From Terriglobales bacterium (lineage in GTDB: Bacteria > Acidobacteriota > Terriglobia > Terriglobales > Acidobacteriaceae), in NCBI GenBank assembly GCA_035567895.1, contig DATMPC010000022.1:62001-126000 (forward strand): 64,000 nt of DNA, in the 5' to 3' direction. Position 1 is the stretch's first letter. Each line of letters begins with the position of its first letter. Shown in pieces: positions 35,047 to 42,440 of the stretch. Under the pieces are notes generated by a model. It was not told the DNA's origin, did no database searches, and saw only the letters and a program-made list of their open reading frames with translations. Position numbers and translations under genes: made by a program.

Positions 35047-35390
35047 CGATGAAAGCAACAAGCCGACGCGTTGACGGCGTCACCATTCTGGACTTGAGTG
35101 GACGCATCACCTTGGGTGAAGGCAGCGTCGTGCTGCGAGATCAGATTCGCGATCTCCTCAGCAAGAGCGAAAAGAAAATATTGCTGAACCTCGGGGATGT
35201 GACCTATATCGACAGTTCAGGAATTGGCGAGTTGGTTAGCGCCTTCACCACCGTCCGCAATCAGGGCGGTGAGCTGAAACTTCTTAACCTTACGAAGAAG
35301 GTTCACGATCTACTCCAGATCACGAAGCTCTACACCGTCTTTGATGTAAAGGACGACGAAACTTCGGCGGTGAAAGCCTTCACCCGATAG
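35043..35390 (+). CDS. STAS-domain anti-sigma factor antagonist
   Basis: 115 residues. GTG 35043 is preferred to ATG 35049 because GGAGG lies 7 bases upstream and it overlaps the preceding stop. STAS fold with the phosphorylation site in TYIDSSGIGELV (S58/S59), preceded by VTILDLSGRITLGEG. When unphosphorylated it would sequester the kinase encoded upstream and release its target. Ends 99 bases before a TGTCATCCTGAG repeat. Confidence 0.92.
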   Translation: MTMKATSRRVDGVTILDLSGRITLGEGSVVLRDQIRDLLSKSEKKILLNLGDVTYIDSSGIGELVSAFTTVRNQGGELKLLNLTKKVHDLLQITKLYTVFDVKDDETSAVKAFTR

Positions 35391-35488
35391 TCTTTTGAAT
35401 TACAAGTGCCCGGCCGGGAAAAGGCCGGGCGCAAACCTCGCCCCTCCCGAACCAGCCGACTGTTGTGACTCGGAACCATCAGAAGCAT

Positions 35489-35652
35489 TGTCATCCTGAG
35501 CCTTCGTTTGGCGAAGGATCTCCCGAGATGCTTCGAGCATATTTACCGCGTCCTGGCATTTTGGCCGAGATCCTCGCCAAGGGGCCGCGATGCTGCAATT
35601 CAGCCTCAACTATTCCGGGAGATCCTTCGCCAAACGATGGCTCAGGATGACA
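35489..35652. repeat. TGTCATCCTGAG-family inverted repeat, copy 2
   Basis: Arms TGTCATCCTGAG and CTCAGGATGACA with inner arms TTTGGCGAAGGATCTCCCG and GGGAGATCCTTCGCCAAA. It lies in a 344-base gap between the STAS gene and the convergent selenoprotein gene; the rest of that gap holds only a GC-rich stretch (AGTGCCCGGCCGGG) that may fold after the STAS stop. Confidence 0.9.
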
Positions 35653-35734
35653 GTTTAGTCAGTATGTGGAAGGGAAGCACGCCTCTTCCCATTTCGGGCG
35701 TGCAGGCAAACTTTTCGTCTTAGGTCGTTCCGCG

Positions 35735-36280
35735 TTATCTCGCCATCGCCACGAAATCCACCTCGTCCGCCACACTCTCGTGACGAAAGGCTCTTAGGAC
35801 TTCGGAGTGGTGAACGAGGAAGACGCCGGGAAGCTGGAAAGAGTCGCCGATGATTTTGCCAATGCCGTAGGTAAGCATGATCCGGTCACGGAATTCCCGC
35901 TTCCAGACCTTCAAACCAAATAACTGGGTCAAAGTGCCTCGAGAGAGTGAAAAGGTCTTGTAGAGCCTTTGCTGCGGATCGCTCACGCGAGCTTCCCCAT
36001 TCAGCGCAAATTTCGAAAAGAACTTCTGCGCCTGCTCTTCAGACCCCATGTGCACGAACGCTAACTGCGCTCCCGTCGCCGCAATCTCCGAGCGCCTCTT
36101 GCGGATCTCGGACATCTCGGCTACGCAGAAAGGTCAGCCAAAGTGACGTAAAAAGACGAGCAGGACAGGGCTCCCGTCGCTCAGGGCGGCCAGAGTAGCT
36201 CCGTTCTGGGTGACGGCCTTCGTGAGGGCCTCTGGAATGGTGGTGGGTGCTGCGGTCTCGACCATTTCGGTTAGAAACAT
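35735..36280 (-). CDS. peroxiredoxin-like candidate selenoprotein (UxxC, AhpC-TSA_2/SelU-like)
   Basis: Thioredoxin-fold protein of the AhpC-TSA_2 (PRXL2/SelU) type, 181 residues if the in-frame TGA at 36134-36136 is read as selenocysteine. Before it the frame ends LLVFLRHFG; after it, in the same frame, comes PFCVAEMSEIRKRR, so the active site is U49-P-F-C52 where relatives have C-x-x-C. Downstream conservation (AQLAFVHMG, LPGVFLVH) continues without defect to 35735. Start at 36280 or 36265; upstream codons belong to a repeat. Family members reduce peroxides or act as redox regulators. A nonsense mutation exactly at the catalytic cysteine is the alternative. Conventional gene calling would split this gene. 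Confidence 0.8.
36087..36112 (-). promoter_or_regulatory. candidate bacterial SECIS hairpin
   Basis: On the minus strand, 21 bases after the TGA, TCCGAG pairs with CTCGGA; inside, CGC pairs with GCG around loop AAGAG. The apical loop begins about 34 bases after the TGA, inside the spacing seen for bacterial SECIS elements. The loop lacks a G in its first two positions, so this fold is tentative; a second possible stem pairs CCTTTCTGCG with CGCAAGAGG. Confidence 0.4.
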
Positions 36281-36281
36281 T

Positions 36282-36538
36282 TGAACACGGAGGACACTGA
36301 GGACGCTGAGGAAATCAACTGCTGGAACACGGATTGAACGGATCAAACGGATCGGACGGATACACTCAAATGGTTCGATTTGTCGTTGCGCAGTCGGGAT
36401 TACATGATTCCAATTCGCGGAATCGCCAAATCACGAAATCACAAAATTCTTTTTCCATCCGTCTGATCCGTTTGATCCGTTCAATCCGTGTTCTAGTTTT
36501 TGACGTTTCCTTCTTTCCCTCCGCGCCCTCCGTGTTCA
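36282..36538. repeat. nested inverted repeats (GAACGGATC inside CACGGAGG type)
   Basis: Outer arms TGAACACGGAGGACACTGAG and (right side) CCCTCCGTGTTCA enclose a second, better-matched pair: 36325-36360 (GAACACGGATTGAACGGATC onwards) and 36458-36493, 36 bases with one mismatch. The inner unit is a 9-mer (GAACGGATC / AAACGGATC). It fills the space between the selenoprotein start and the S9 peptidase stop. Confidence 0.88.
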
Positions 36539-36549
36539 GCTTCGGGTTT

Positions 36550-38517
36550 TTACAGCGTGCACCCGCAAGGCGGAGCTGGCACATACTTCTTCAAGAACTC
36601 GGCAACGCGAGTGTATGCATCAATCTGGTTCTCCACGCGCGCGAAACCATGGCCTTCATTCTCGTAAACCTTGAACTCCACAATCCCTCCGCGCTTCTTG
36701 ATCACATCCGCCACCTGCTGGGCTTCCGATTTGGGACACCGTGGATCGTTTCCACCGGCGAGCAACAGAACCGGGGCTTTCACGCGGTCGACGAAGTTGA
36801 TCGGGCTGCGATCTTCCCATAGCGCTTTGTTCTTTACCGGATCGCCCATGGTCGCCAAGTCGTATTCGCGCAGCAACGGATCTTCGTTCTGCACTTCGGT
36901 AAACCAGTTTACGAACGGAACAATCGGAACGCCCGCAGCCCATGTCTCGGGCGACTTTGTGAGAGCCATCATTGACATGTATCCGCCGTAGCTGCCTCCC
37001 ATGATGACCATCTTCTTGGGATCGACGTAGCCAGTTTGCTTCACCCAGTCTGCTGCGGCCAACACATCCTGAAGATCTCCGCCACCCATGTCGAAACGGT
37101 TGGCATCCATGAACTCTTTCCCGTAGCCTGTCGATCCGCGGTAGTTGGGCGCAATCAACAGATATCCCTGATTGGCGAGATATTGCACGATGCGGTTGAA
37201 GCTGTTTACCGTCTGGGAAGTAGGGCCGCCATGCACATACACAATCGCCGGATGAGTCTGATCGCGCGGGGCATTGTGCGGTACGTAGACAAGAGCCGAA
37301 ATCTGCCACTTGCCGTCTCGACTCGGGTAATGAACGAGAAACGGTTCGACCATGTCATCCACGCTAAGACCGGCCAGCAGTGAATGCGTGAGTTGCTTCG
37401 ACTCCTTTGTGGGGAAGTCGTAACTCCACACATCGTTAGGTGACGCTGGACCGTTATGGTAATAAAGCAACCGTCGCCCGTCTGACGAGAACGCTCTTAC
37501 TCCACCGGCCAATCCGTTGACGCCTTTCGGCAAAGGTAGAGAGCTGGTCTGTTTGCTGGAAATGTCATAAACAAATATCTCCGTGTTCCCGTCGACATTC
37601 GCCGTCCATGTAACTTGACGCCCCTCCGGCGAGAACGAACCTGAAGCGACCTCCCATTTTTCATTCGTAAGCCACTCGATTTTCTTGGTGGCAATTTCAA
37701 GCAATCCGGCGTTCTCATATCCGGTCGTATTCGAGGTTATCAACAGATATTTGCCGTCTGGAGAGAACGCAGTCGCCTCGTACGTGTGCTCATCGCTATG
37801 CGGAGTAAGACGCGTAGCTTTGCCGGTGTTGGCGTCGGCGACAAAAATGTTGGAATCTTTGCCGGTTGCGTGTCCCTGCGTGTACGCGATCCACTTGCCG
37901 TCTCGAGACCAAAGCGGGCCGAAGTTTCCGAGTTCCTTGGGCGTGTTCTTTGTGAGCGGCCGATAGCGCTTCGTGAGCACGTCCATGATGTTGATCTCAA
38001 ACGTGGACGAACTCCTCGGCTTGGACATGTAAGCGATATAGCGCGAATCAGGCGACCAGGCTGCGCCTTCTTCGGCCACATCGGGAGTGTTCGTAAGGTT
38101 GACGACTTCTCCAGTGAGCGGCGAGACAATGAAAAGGTCCCATTGTTCGTCGCCATCATGATCGGAGCCGAAGGCGATCCATTTACCATTCGGCGACCAC
38201 ACCGGATCGATCTGCCGCTGATCGCTGATCGTGAGTTGGGAAGGCCAGCCACCATCCGATGGAATCAGCCAGATATTGTTCCGCCCGGAAATGTTAGTAA
38301 TGAACGCGACCGTTTTGTCGTCAGGCGACCAGCTCGTGGCGCCGATGTTTCGCGTGGTATACAGCTTCTCGATCGAGAGCGGCCGCACTTCGCGCTTCAA
38401 GACTTTGCTCGTGATCTGCTTTGGATCTGAGATAGCTTGCGCCGACGGAGATACAGACTGCGCGAGTAGAGACGATGAACAGAGAAATACCGTAGCGAAC
38501 GAGAGAAGCTTGAGCAT
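36550..38517 (-). CDS. exported S9-family prolyl oligopeptidase-like peptidase
   Basis: 655 residues from ATG 38517, which starts a signal peptide (MLKLLSFATVFLCSSSLLAQ). The open frame continues 97 codons upstream through a repeat and is rejected there. An N-terminal seven-bladed propeller of TolB/WD40-type repeats (PVWSPNGKWIAFGSDHDGD, AAWSPDSRYIAY) shields an alpha/beta-hydrolase domain with the triad S509 (GGSYGGY), D591 (GNDPRCP) and H623 (NEGHGF). It should be a periplasmic dipeptidyl or oligopeptidase cutting after proline or similar residues. Confidence 0.94.
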   Translation of the reverse strand: MLKLLSFATVFLCSSSLLAQSVSPSAQAISDPKQITSKVLKREVRPLSIEKLYTTRNIGATSWSPDDKTVAFITNISGRNNIWLIPSDGGWPSQLTISDQRQIDPVWSPNGKWIAFGSDHDGDEQWDLFIVSPLTGEVVNLTNTPDVAEEGAAWSPDSRYIAYMSKPRSSSTFEINIMDVLTKRYRPLTKNTPKELGNFGPLWSRDGKWIAYTQGHATGKDSNIFVADANTGKATRLTPHSDEHTYEATAFSPDGKYLLITSNTTGYENAGLLEIATKKIEWLTNEKWEVASGSFSPEGRQVTWTANVDGNTEIFVYDISSKQTSSLPLPKGVNGLAGGVRAFSSDGRRLLYYHNGPASPNDVWSYDFPTKESKQLTHSLLAGLSVDDMVEPFLVHYPSRDGKWQISALVYVPHNAPRDQTHPAIVYVHGGPTSQTVNSFNRIVQYLANQGYLLIAPNYRGSTGYGKEFMDANRFDMGGGDLQDVLAAADWVKQTGYVDPKKMVIMGGSYGGYMSMMALTKSPETWAAGVPIVPFVNWFTEVQNEDPLLREYDLATMGDPVKNKALWEDRSPINFVDRVKAPVLLLAGGNDPRCPKSEAQQVADVIKKRGGIVEFKVYENEGHGFARVENQIDAYTRVAEFLKKYVPAPPCGCTL

Positions 38518-38527
38518 TGGGGTTGAA

Positions 38528-38692
38528 TTTACCACGGAGTCACGGAGGCACGGAGGACGGCCGGATGAAACCACAAAGGACACAAAGAAACATGAAGGGG
38601 CCAGACCTGACCCCTCGATTTCCTTCGTGATACTTCGTGCCCTTTGTGGTTGAGTTGAGCTGTTCTCCGTGCCTCCGTGTCTCCGTGGTGAA
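38528..38692. repeat. nested inverted repeats (CACAAAGGA inside CACGGAGN)
   Basis: Outer arms TTTACCACGGAGTCACGG and CCGTGTCTCCGTGGTGAA enclose an inner pair AACCACAAAGGACACAAAG (from 38569) and GCCCTTTGTGGTT (to 38651). It lies between the S9 peptidase start and the nth stop, both leftward, and ends at the nth stop codon. It is the second nested case in 2.3 kb. Confidence 0.88.
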
Positions 38693-39454
38693 CTACGGTT
38701 TCGCGTTTTTGTGAATCTCCACCGTCGACCAGGTCTTGTCGGCTGCGTGGCAGATGTTCTCCAGCTTGCAATCGACACACTTCGGCTTGCGCGCGATGCA
38801 GAGCGCACGGCCGTGCCAGATCACACGGTGCGAAAAGTCGATCCACTGATCTCGCGGGATCACTTTCATTAGATCCTGCTCGATGTTGCGAGGATCGTCG
38901 GACTTCGTCAATTCGAGGCGCCGGGAGATGCGGTGAACGTGCGTGTCCACCACCACGCCTTCGGCTTTACCAAACCATGATCCAAGAACTACGTTCGCAG
39001 TCTTGCGGGCTGCGCCAGGCACGGTGAGAAGCTTCTCCATCTCATCAGGAACTTGGCCGCCAAATTCCTTAACAATCTTCTGGGCTGCCCCGACTACGGA
39101 TTTCGACTTATTACGAAAGAAGCCCGTCGAACGAATGTCCGGTTCGAGTTGTTCCGGCTTGAGAGCGGCGAAGTCCTTGATCGTCGGGTACTTCTTGAAC
39201 AGGATCGGGGTCACCATGTTCACGCGAACGTCCGTACACTGCGCCGAAAGAATGGTTGCAACCAGCAGCTCCCATGCATTGGAATGGTGGAGAGCGCATT
39301 TGGCATTCGGATACATCTCGGCCAGCCGCTGCAAAATTTCCCGCACCCTCTCCGGAGAAGTTGGGTTGTATTTGGCGGAAGTCTTCGGAGACTTGGCGGC
39401 TCTGTTTGTCGAAGGCACGGCTGCCTCTTGCGCGGGCGCTGTTTTTGCGGGCAT
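38693..39454 (-). CDS. nth: endonuclease III
   Basis: DNA glycosylase/AP-lyase of base-excision repair that removes oxidised pyrimidines. 253 residues: an N-terminal Ala/Pro/Lys-rich extension of about 30, then the HhH-GPD fold with LLTVPGAARKTANVVL (catalytic lysine) and VVDTHVHRISRRL (catalytic aspartate). The iron-sulfur loop C-x6-C-x2-C-x5-C near the C-terminus is complete (CIARKPKCVDCKLENIC). It is a single gene; its stop touches a nested repeat. Confidence 0.95.
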   Translation of the reverse strand: MPAKTAPAQEAAVPSTNRAAKSPKTSAKYNPTSPERVREILQRLAEMYPNAKCALHHSNAWELLVATILSAQCTDVRVNMVTPILFKKYPTIKDFAALKPEQLEPDIRSTGFFRNKSKSVVGAAQKIVKEFGGQVPDEMEKLLTVPGAARKTANVVLGSWFGKAEGVVVDTHVHRISRRLELTKSDDPRNIEQDLMKVIPRDQWIDFSHRVIWHGRALCIARKPKCVDCKLENICHAADKTWSTVEIHKNAKP

Positions 39455-39567
39455 GAAGAAAATGATTTTAGCTGAGTGCCTTGTGTGGTGCGGTGCATTA
39501 CATCAACGCGAGCGCTGCGTCAAAATGTAGTGTTGAATGCCATTCGTCCAGGAGGAGAGGGTTGTCT

Positions 39568-41013
39568 ATGAGTTTTGCAGATGTAAAGCGCTTCGGCTTT
39601 TCGCTTTCGCTGATTTTGTTGATGGTTTCTGGCGCGATGGCGCAACGATCTTACGATGACAACAGCAATGCGCAGCAGGCCGCTGCCAAAGTCAACATTA
39701 CTCAGGGTCCAACGATCCAATACGCCGATGATCAATTCGCAGTGATCACCTGGACTACCGACCAGCCATCCATCAGTCGTGTCTTCTACGGCAAGGATGC
39801 AGGCAACCTGAATCAAATCTCCGAAGACGTCAGATCGCAAAGCTTGCGCCACCAAATCAACCTGCGAAACCTGCAAGCGAGCACGACCTATTACTTTCGT
39901 ATCGATGCCGGACAAGGAACGGCTGCGGCAGCTTCGACCGATAGCCTGAACGGATTCCAGACCGCTGCGCTGGGAGGCGATCCAATTCGCAACCAGCAAC
40001 CGTTTAAGGGCGCTGTGCAAAACGCTTCCAACACTGGGAACAACGGCACCGCCAAGACGGCGAACTTCGGCGCTATCAGCCTGACGCGCGATCCGGCTAT
40101 CCAATACCTCGATGACACAACGGCGGTGATCTCTTGGGCAACAAACGTGCCGGCCAGCAACACCATCTACTACGGAACTGATCGCAGCAATCTGCTCTAC
40201 ACCGGCGGCGACTTCAAAGATGCCACTGAACACCGTGTGCATCTGTCGAACCTGAAGCCAAACACCCGTTACTACTTCCAGTTCGACGAACCCTCGACTC
40301 AGCCGATTGCGAGCTTCACTACGGTAAACACCGGAACTCAGCCTGTGTACGACCAAAAGCCGCTGGCTGAGTCCGCAAGCAGTAGTTCCTCGAGTGGTCC
40401 GCAACTCACGCGCCGTGAGCGCTCAGCTGGTCACAGCAATGAACTGCCCTCGGGAACTGAGATCGATGCCAGCCTGCAGACGGCGCTCTCCACCAAGACA
40501 TCCCAGGTCGGAGATCGCTTCACGGCCGTCGTAACCCAGCCGGTGCGCGACATCGATGATCGTGTAGTGATTCCCACGGGCGCGCGCATCAATGGTCAAG
40601 TCACGGAATCGGAAGAAGGCAAAACGCTCCCCACCTTACGCGGTCGCGGCAAGCTCAATCTCCGCTTTCACAGCATCGCCCTGCCGAACGGCACGCAGAT
40701 TCCCATTTCGGCAACACTCCTATCTGTGAATCAGAGTGGCGGTAACGGCTCCGTGAACCCAGAAGGTGAGGTCGAATCAGGCACGAAAGCATCTACCGCG
40801 GCAAAAGGCATAGGAGTAGGTGCAGGGATTGGAACCATCGCCGGGCTGATCTTCGGCGGTCCATTAAAGGGTCTCGCTATCGGAGCAATTGCTGGTGGCG
40901 GCTACATCCTTGCGACCAAGGGAAAAGATGTAGAACTTCCAGAGAATACCGGAGTGAGAATCCGGCTTGACCAAGCCGTGAACCTGGGCAAGAGAGAACA
41001 ACTAAGACAATAA
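39568..41013 (+). CDS. exported protein with two fibronectin III-like domains and glycine-zipper tail
   Basis: 481 residues from ATG 39568, preceded by a GGAGGAGAGG ribosome site; signal peptide FGFSLSLILLMVSGAMAQ. Two FN3/purple-acid-phosphatase-N-like domains have parallel wording (IQYADDQFAVITWTTDQPS and IQYLDDTTAVISWATNVPA; TTYYFRID and TRYYFQFD). A second half contains LPSGTEIDASLQTALSTKTS and VIPTGARINGQV, a barrel-like region often seen in acidobacterial exported proteins, then a glycine-zipper hydrophobic stretch (GVGAGIGTIAGLIFGG) that could sit in a membrane. Function unknown; cell-surface or envelope role likely. Confidence 0.85.
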   Translation: MSFADVKRFGFSLSLILLMVSGAMAQRSYDDNSNAQQAAAKVNITQGPTIQYADDQFAVITWTTDQPSISRVFYGKDAGNLNQISEDVRSQSLRHQINLRNLQASTTYYFRIDAGQGTAAAASTDSLNGFQTAALGGDPIRNQQPFKGAVQNASNTGNNGTAKTANFGAISLTRDPAIQYLDDTTAVISWATNVPASNTIYYGTDRSNLLYTGGDFKDATEHRVHLSNLKPNTRYYFQFDEPSTQPIASFTTVNTGTQPVYDQKPLAESASSSSSSGPQLTRRERSAGHSNELPSGTEIDASLQTALSTKTSQVGDRFTAVVTQPVRDIDDRVVIPTGARINGQVTESEEGKTLPTLRGRGKLNLRFHSIALPNGTQIPISATLLSVNQSGGNGSVNPEGEVESGTKASTAAKGIGVGAGIGTIAGLIFGGPLKGLAIGAIAGGGYILATKGKDVELPENTGVRIRLDQAVNLGKREQLRQ

Positions 41014-41083
41014 AACTTTATAGGAACGAGAGCATTGCAGGTTTCTGAAGAGTCCTGCAATGAAGTTCACATTAATTAAAACC

Positions 41084-41250
41084 TGTCATCCTGAGGCCGG
41101 TTTTGCCCGAAGGATCTCCCGAGATGTGTCAGCCTTAATTGCACTTTCGAGGCTCTTACATGAGAATTCTCGCCGAAGAGCCGGGAGGCGCCAATGAAAT
41201 CCGAAATATTCCGGGAGATCCTTCGGCCAACATCGGGCCTCAGGATGACA
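41084..41250. repeat. TGTCATCCTGAG-family inverted repeat, copy 3
   Basis: Arms TGTCATCCTGAGGCC and GGCCTCAGGATGACA with inner CCCGAAGGATCTCCCG and GGGAGATCCTTCGGCC. It occupies half of the 322-base gap between the convergent FN3-protein and fdhD genes; the remainder shows nothing else apart from short pyrimidine-rich direct repeats next to fdhD (CTATCCTCTATCCCCTG). Confidence 0.9.
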
Positions 41251-41335
41251 AATCTAAGATTCCACCAATCATGTGAGAAATCGGGACGCGTTCGCTACCC
41301 GCGATCGTCTGTTCCTATCCTCTATCCCCTGTTCC

Positions 41336-42175
41336 CTATCCCCCGATCCTCCGCTCTCCGGAGTAAATAACGAAGCGCTGTCCGCGCAAGAATCCTACTA
41401 ACGTCATGCTGAACTCCCTGGCGAGCTGAACCGCAAGACTCGATGGAGCCGACACTGATGCGAGAACAGGAATCCCAGCTACGAGCGCTTTCTGCACGAT
41501 CTCAAATCCGCCGCGTCCGCTGACCATGAGCGCGACATCGGAGAGCGGCAGACGATCGTTCAGCAAGGCCCAGCCAATCACTTTGTCTACTGCATTGTGC
41601 CGGCCAATATCTTCCCGAATCACTAGAAGTTCTCCGGCAGTGTTAAATGCGGCAGCGGCGTGCAATCCGCCGGTCCGCCCGAAGACCGCCTGGTGTTGTC
41701 GGAGTTTATCCGGCAAGGCACAGAGAATCTGTGCGTTGAGCCTTAATTCCCGATTTGGTGCTTTGATGCCACGGGAGCGAATAGAGTCGATGGTTGCCTT
41801 TCCGCATATTCCACAACTGGACGTGGCCATAAAGCTTCGCTGCGATTGCGCGGAGAGAGACTCCCCTGCCGTTGTAAGTTCCACGCTCATCGTGTTACCG
41901 GCGCTTACACCTTCAGCAGCCTCGAGTTTCTTCAATTCGTCCCGGCCGGAGATAATGCCTTCTGTGACCAGAAATCCCGCCACCAATTCCCGATCATGAC
42001 CAGGTGTTCGCATGGTGACGCTCAAGGCGACATCGCCGAGGCGAATCTCGAGCGGTTCTTCGACCGCGAGATAGTCCTGCACCCGCGTGACCGCTCCCTC
42101 CTGCCACTGCTCGACAGAGGTCAGGGCAATGCTGCGGGAACCATCAGAAGAGTTGGGTTTGGGCACGATCTCCAT
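41336..42175 (-). CDS. fdhD: formate dehydrogenase accessory sulfurtransferase FdhD
   Basis: Transfers sulfur from the cysteine desulfurase IscS to the molybdenum cofactor before its insertion into formate dehydrogenase. 279 residues. The essential pair C121-x-x-C124 is present in SSCGICGKATIDS, followed by TGGLHAAAAF and REDIGRHNAVDKVIGWA, all family hallmarks. No formate dehydrogenase subunit is in the window. Together with xdhC and the mobA-like gene it shows the organism makes molybdoenzymes. Confidence 0.95.
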   Translation of the reverse strand: MEIVPKPNSSDGSRSIALTSVEQWQEGAVTRVQDYLAVEEPLEIRLGDVALSVTMRTPGHDRELVAGFLVTEGIISGRDELKKLEAAEGVSAGNTMSVELTTAGESLSAQSQRSFMATSSCGICGKATIDSIRSRGIKAPNRELRLNAQILCALPDKLRQHQAVFGRTGGLHAAAAFNTAGELLVIREDIGRHNAVDKVIGWALLNDRLPLSDVALMVSGRGGFEIVQKALVAGIPVLASVSAPSSLAVQLAREFSMTLVGFLRGQRFVIYSGERRIGG

Positions 42176-42338
42176 GATATGGGAGGCGAGGACAGCAGCG
42201 GGGGTAGCGACCTGGTTCCTTGGAACTATAGCCTGCTAGAGCTCTATTCGGTAACCTTGCGCCATCCTGTGACTCACAATACGATTCCAAGGACAGCAGT
42301 GCTTCCCCCCGCCCGGTCTTGCAGACCTAACGCTTTAT

Positions 42339-42440
42339 TTCACCACGGAGACACAGAGAACACGGAGGAAAGGAGAATGGGAAAGGCTTTGTGACACAAA
42401 CTATCCGCAGCCTCTATGTGCTCTGTAACTCCGTGGTGAA
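42339..42440. repeat. CACGGAGN inverted repeat overlapping a coding start
   Basis: Left arm TTCACCACGGAGACACAGAG, right arm CTCTGTAACTCCGTGGTGAA, two mismatches in 20. The right arm contains the in-frame GTG-GTG (42433, 42436) at which the next gene probably starts. It lies between divergent fdhD and that gene. Confidence 0.85.

Noticed and set aside
36134-36136. Simple nonsense mutation or pseudogene
   Set aside because: The TGA replaces precisely the first catalytic cysteine and the frame stays conserved for 133 more codons, which favours selenocysteine; kept as an alternative in the finding.
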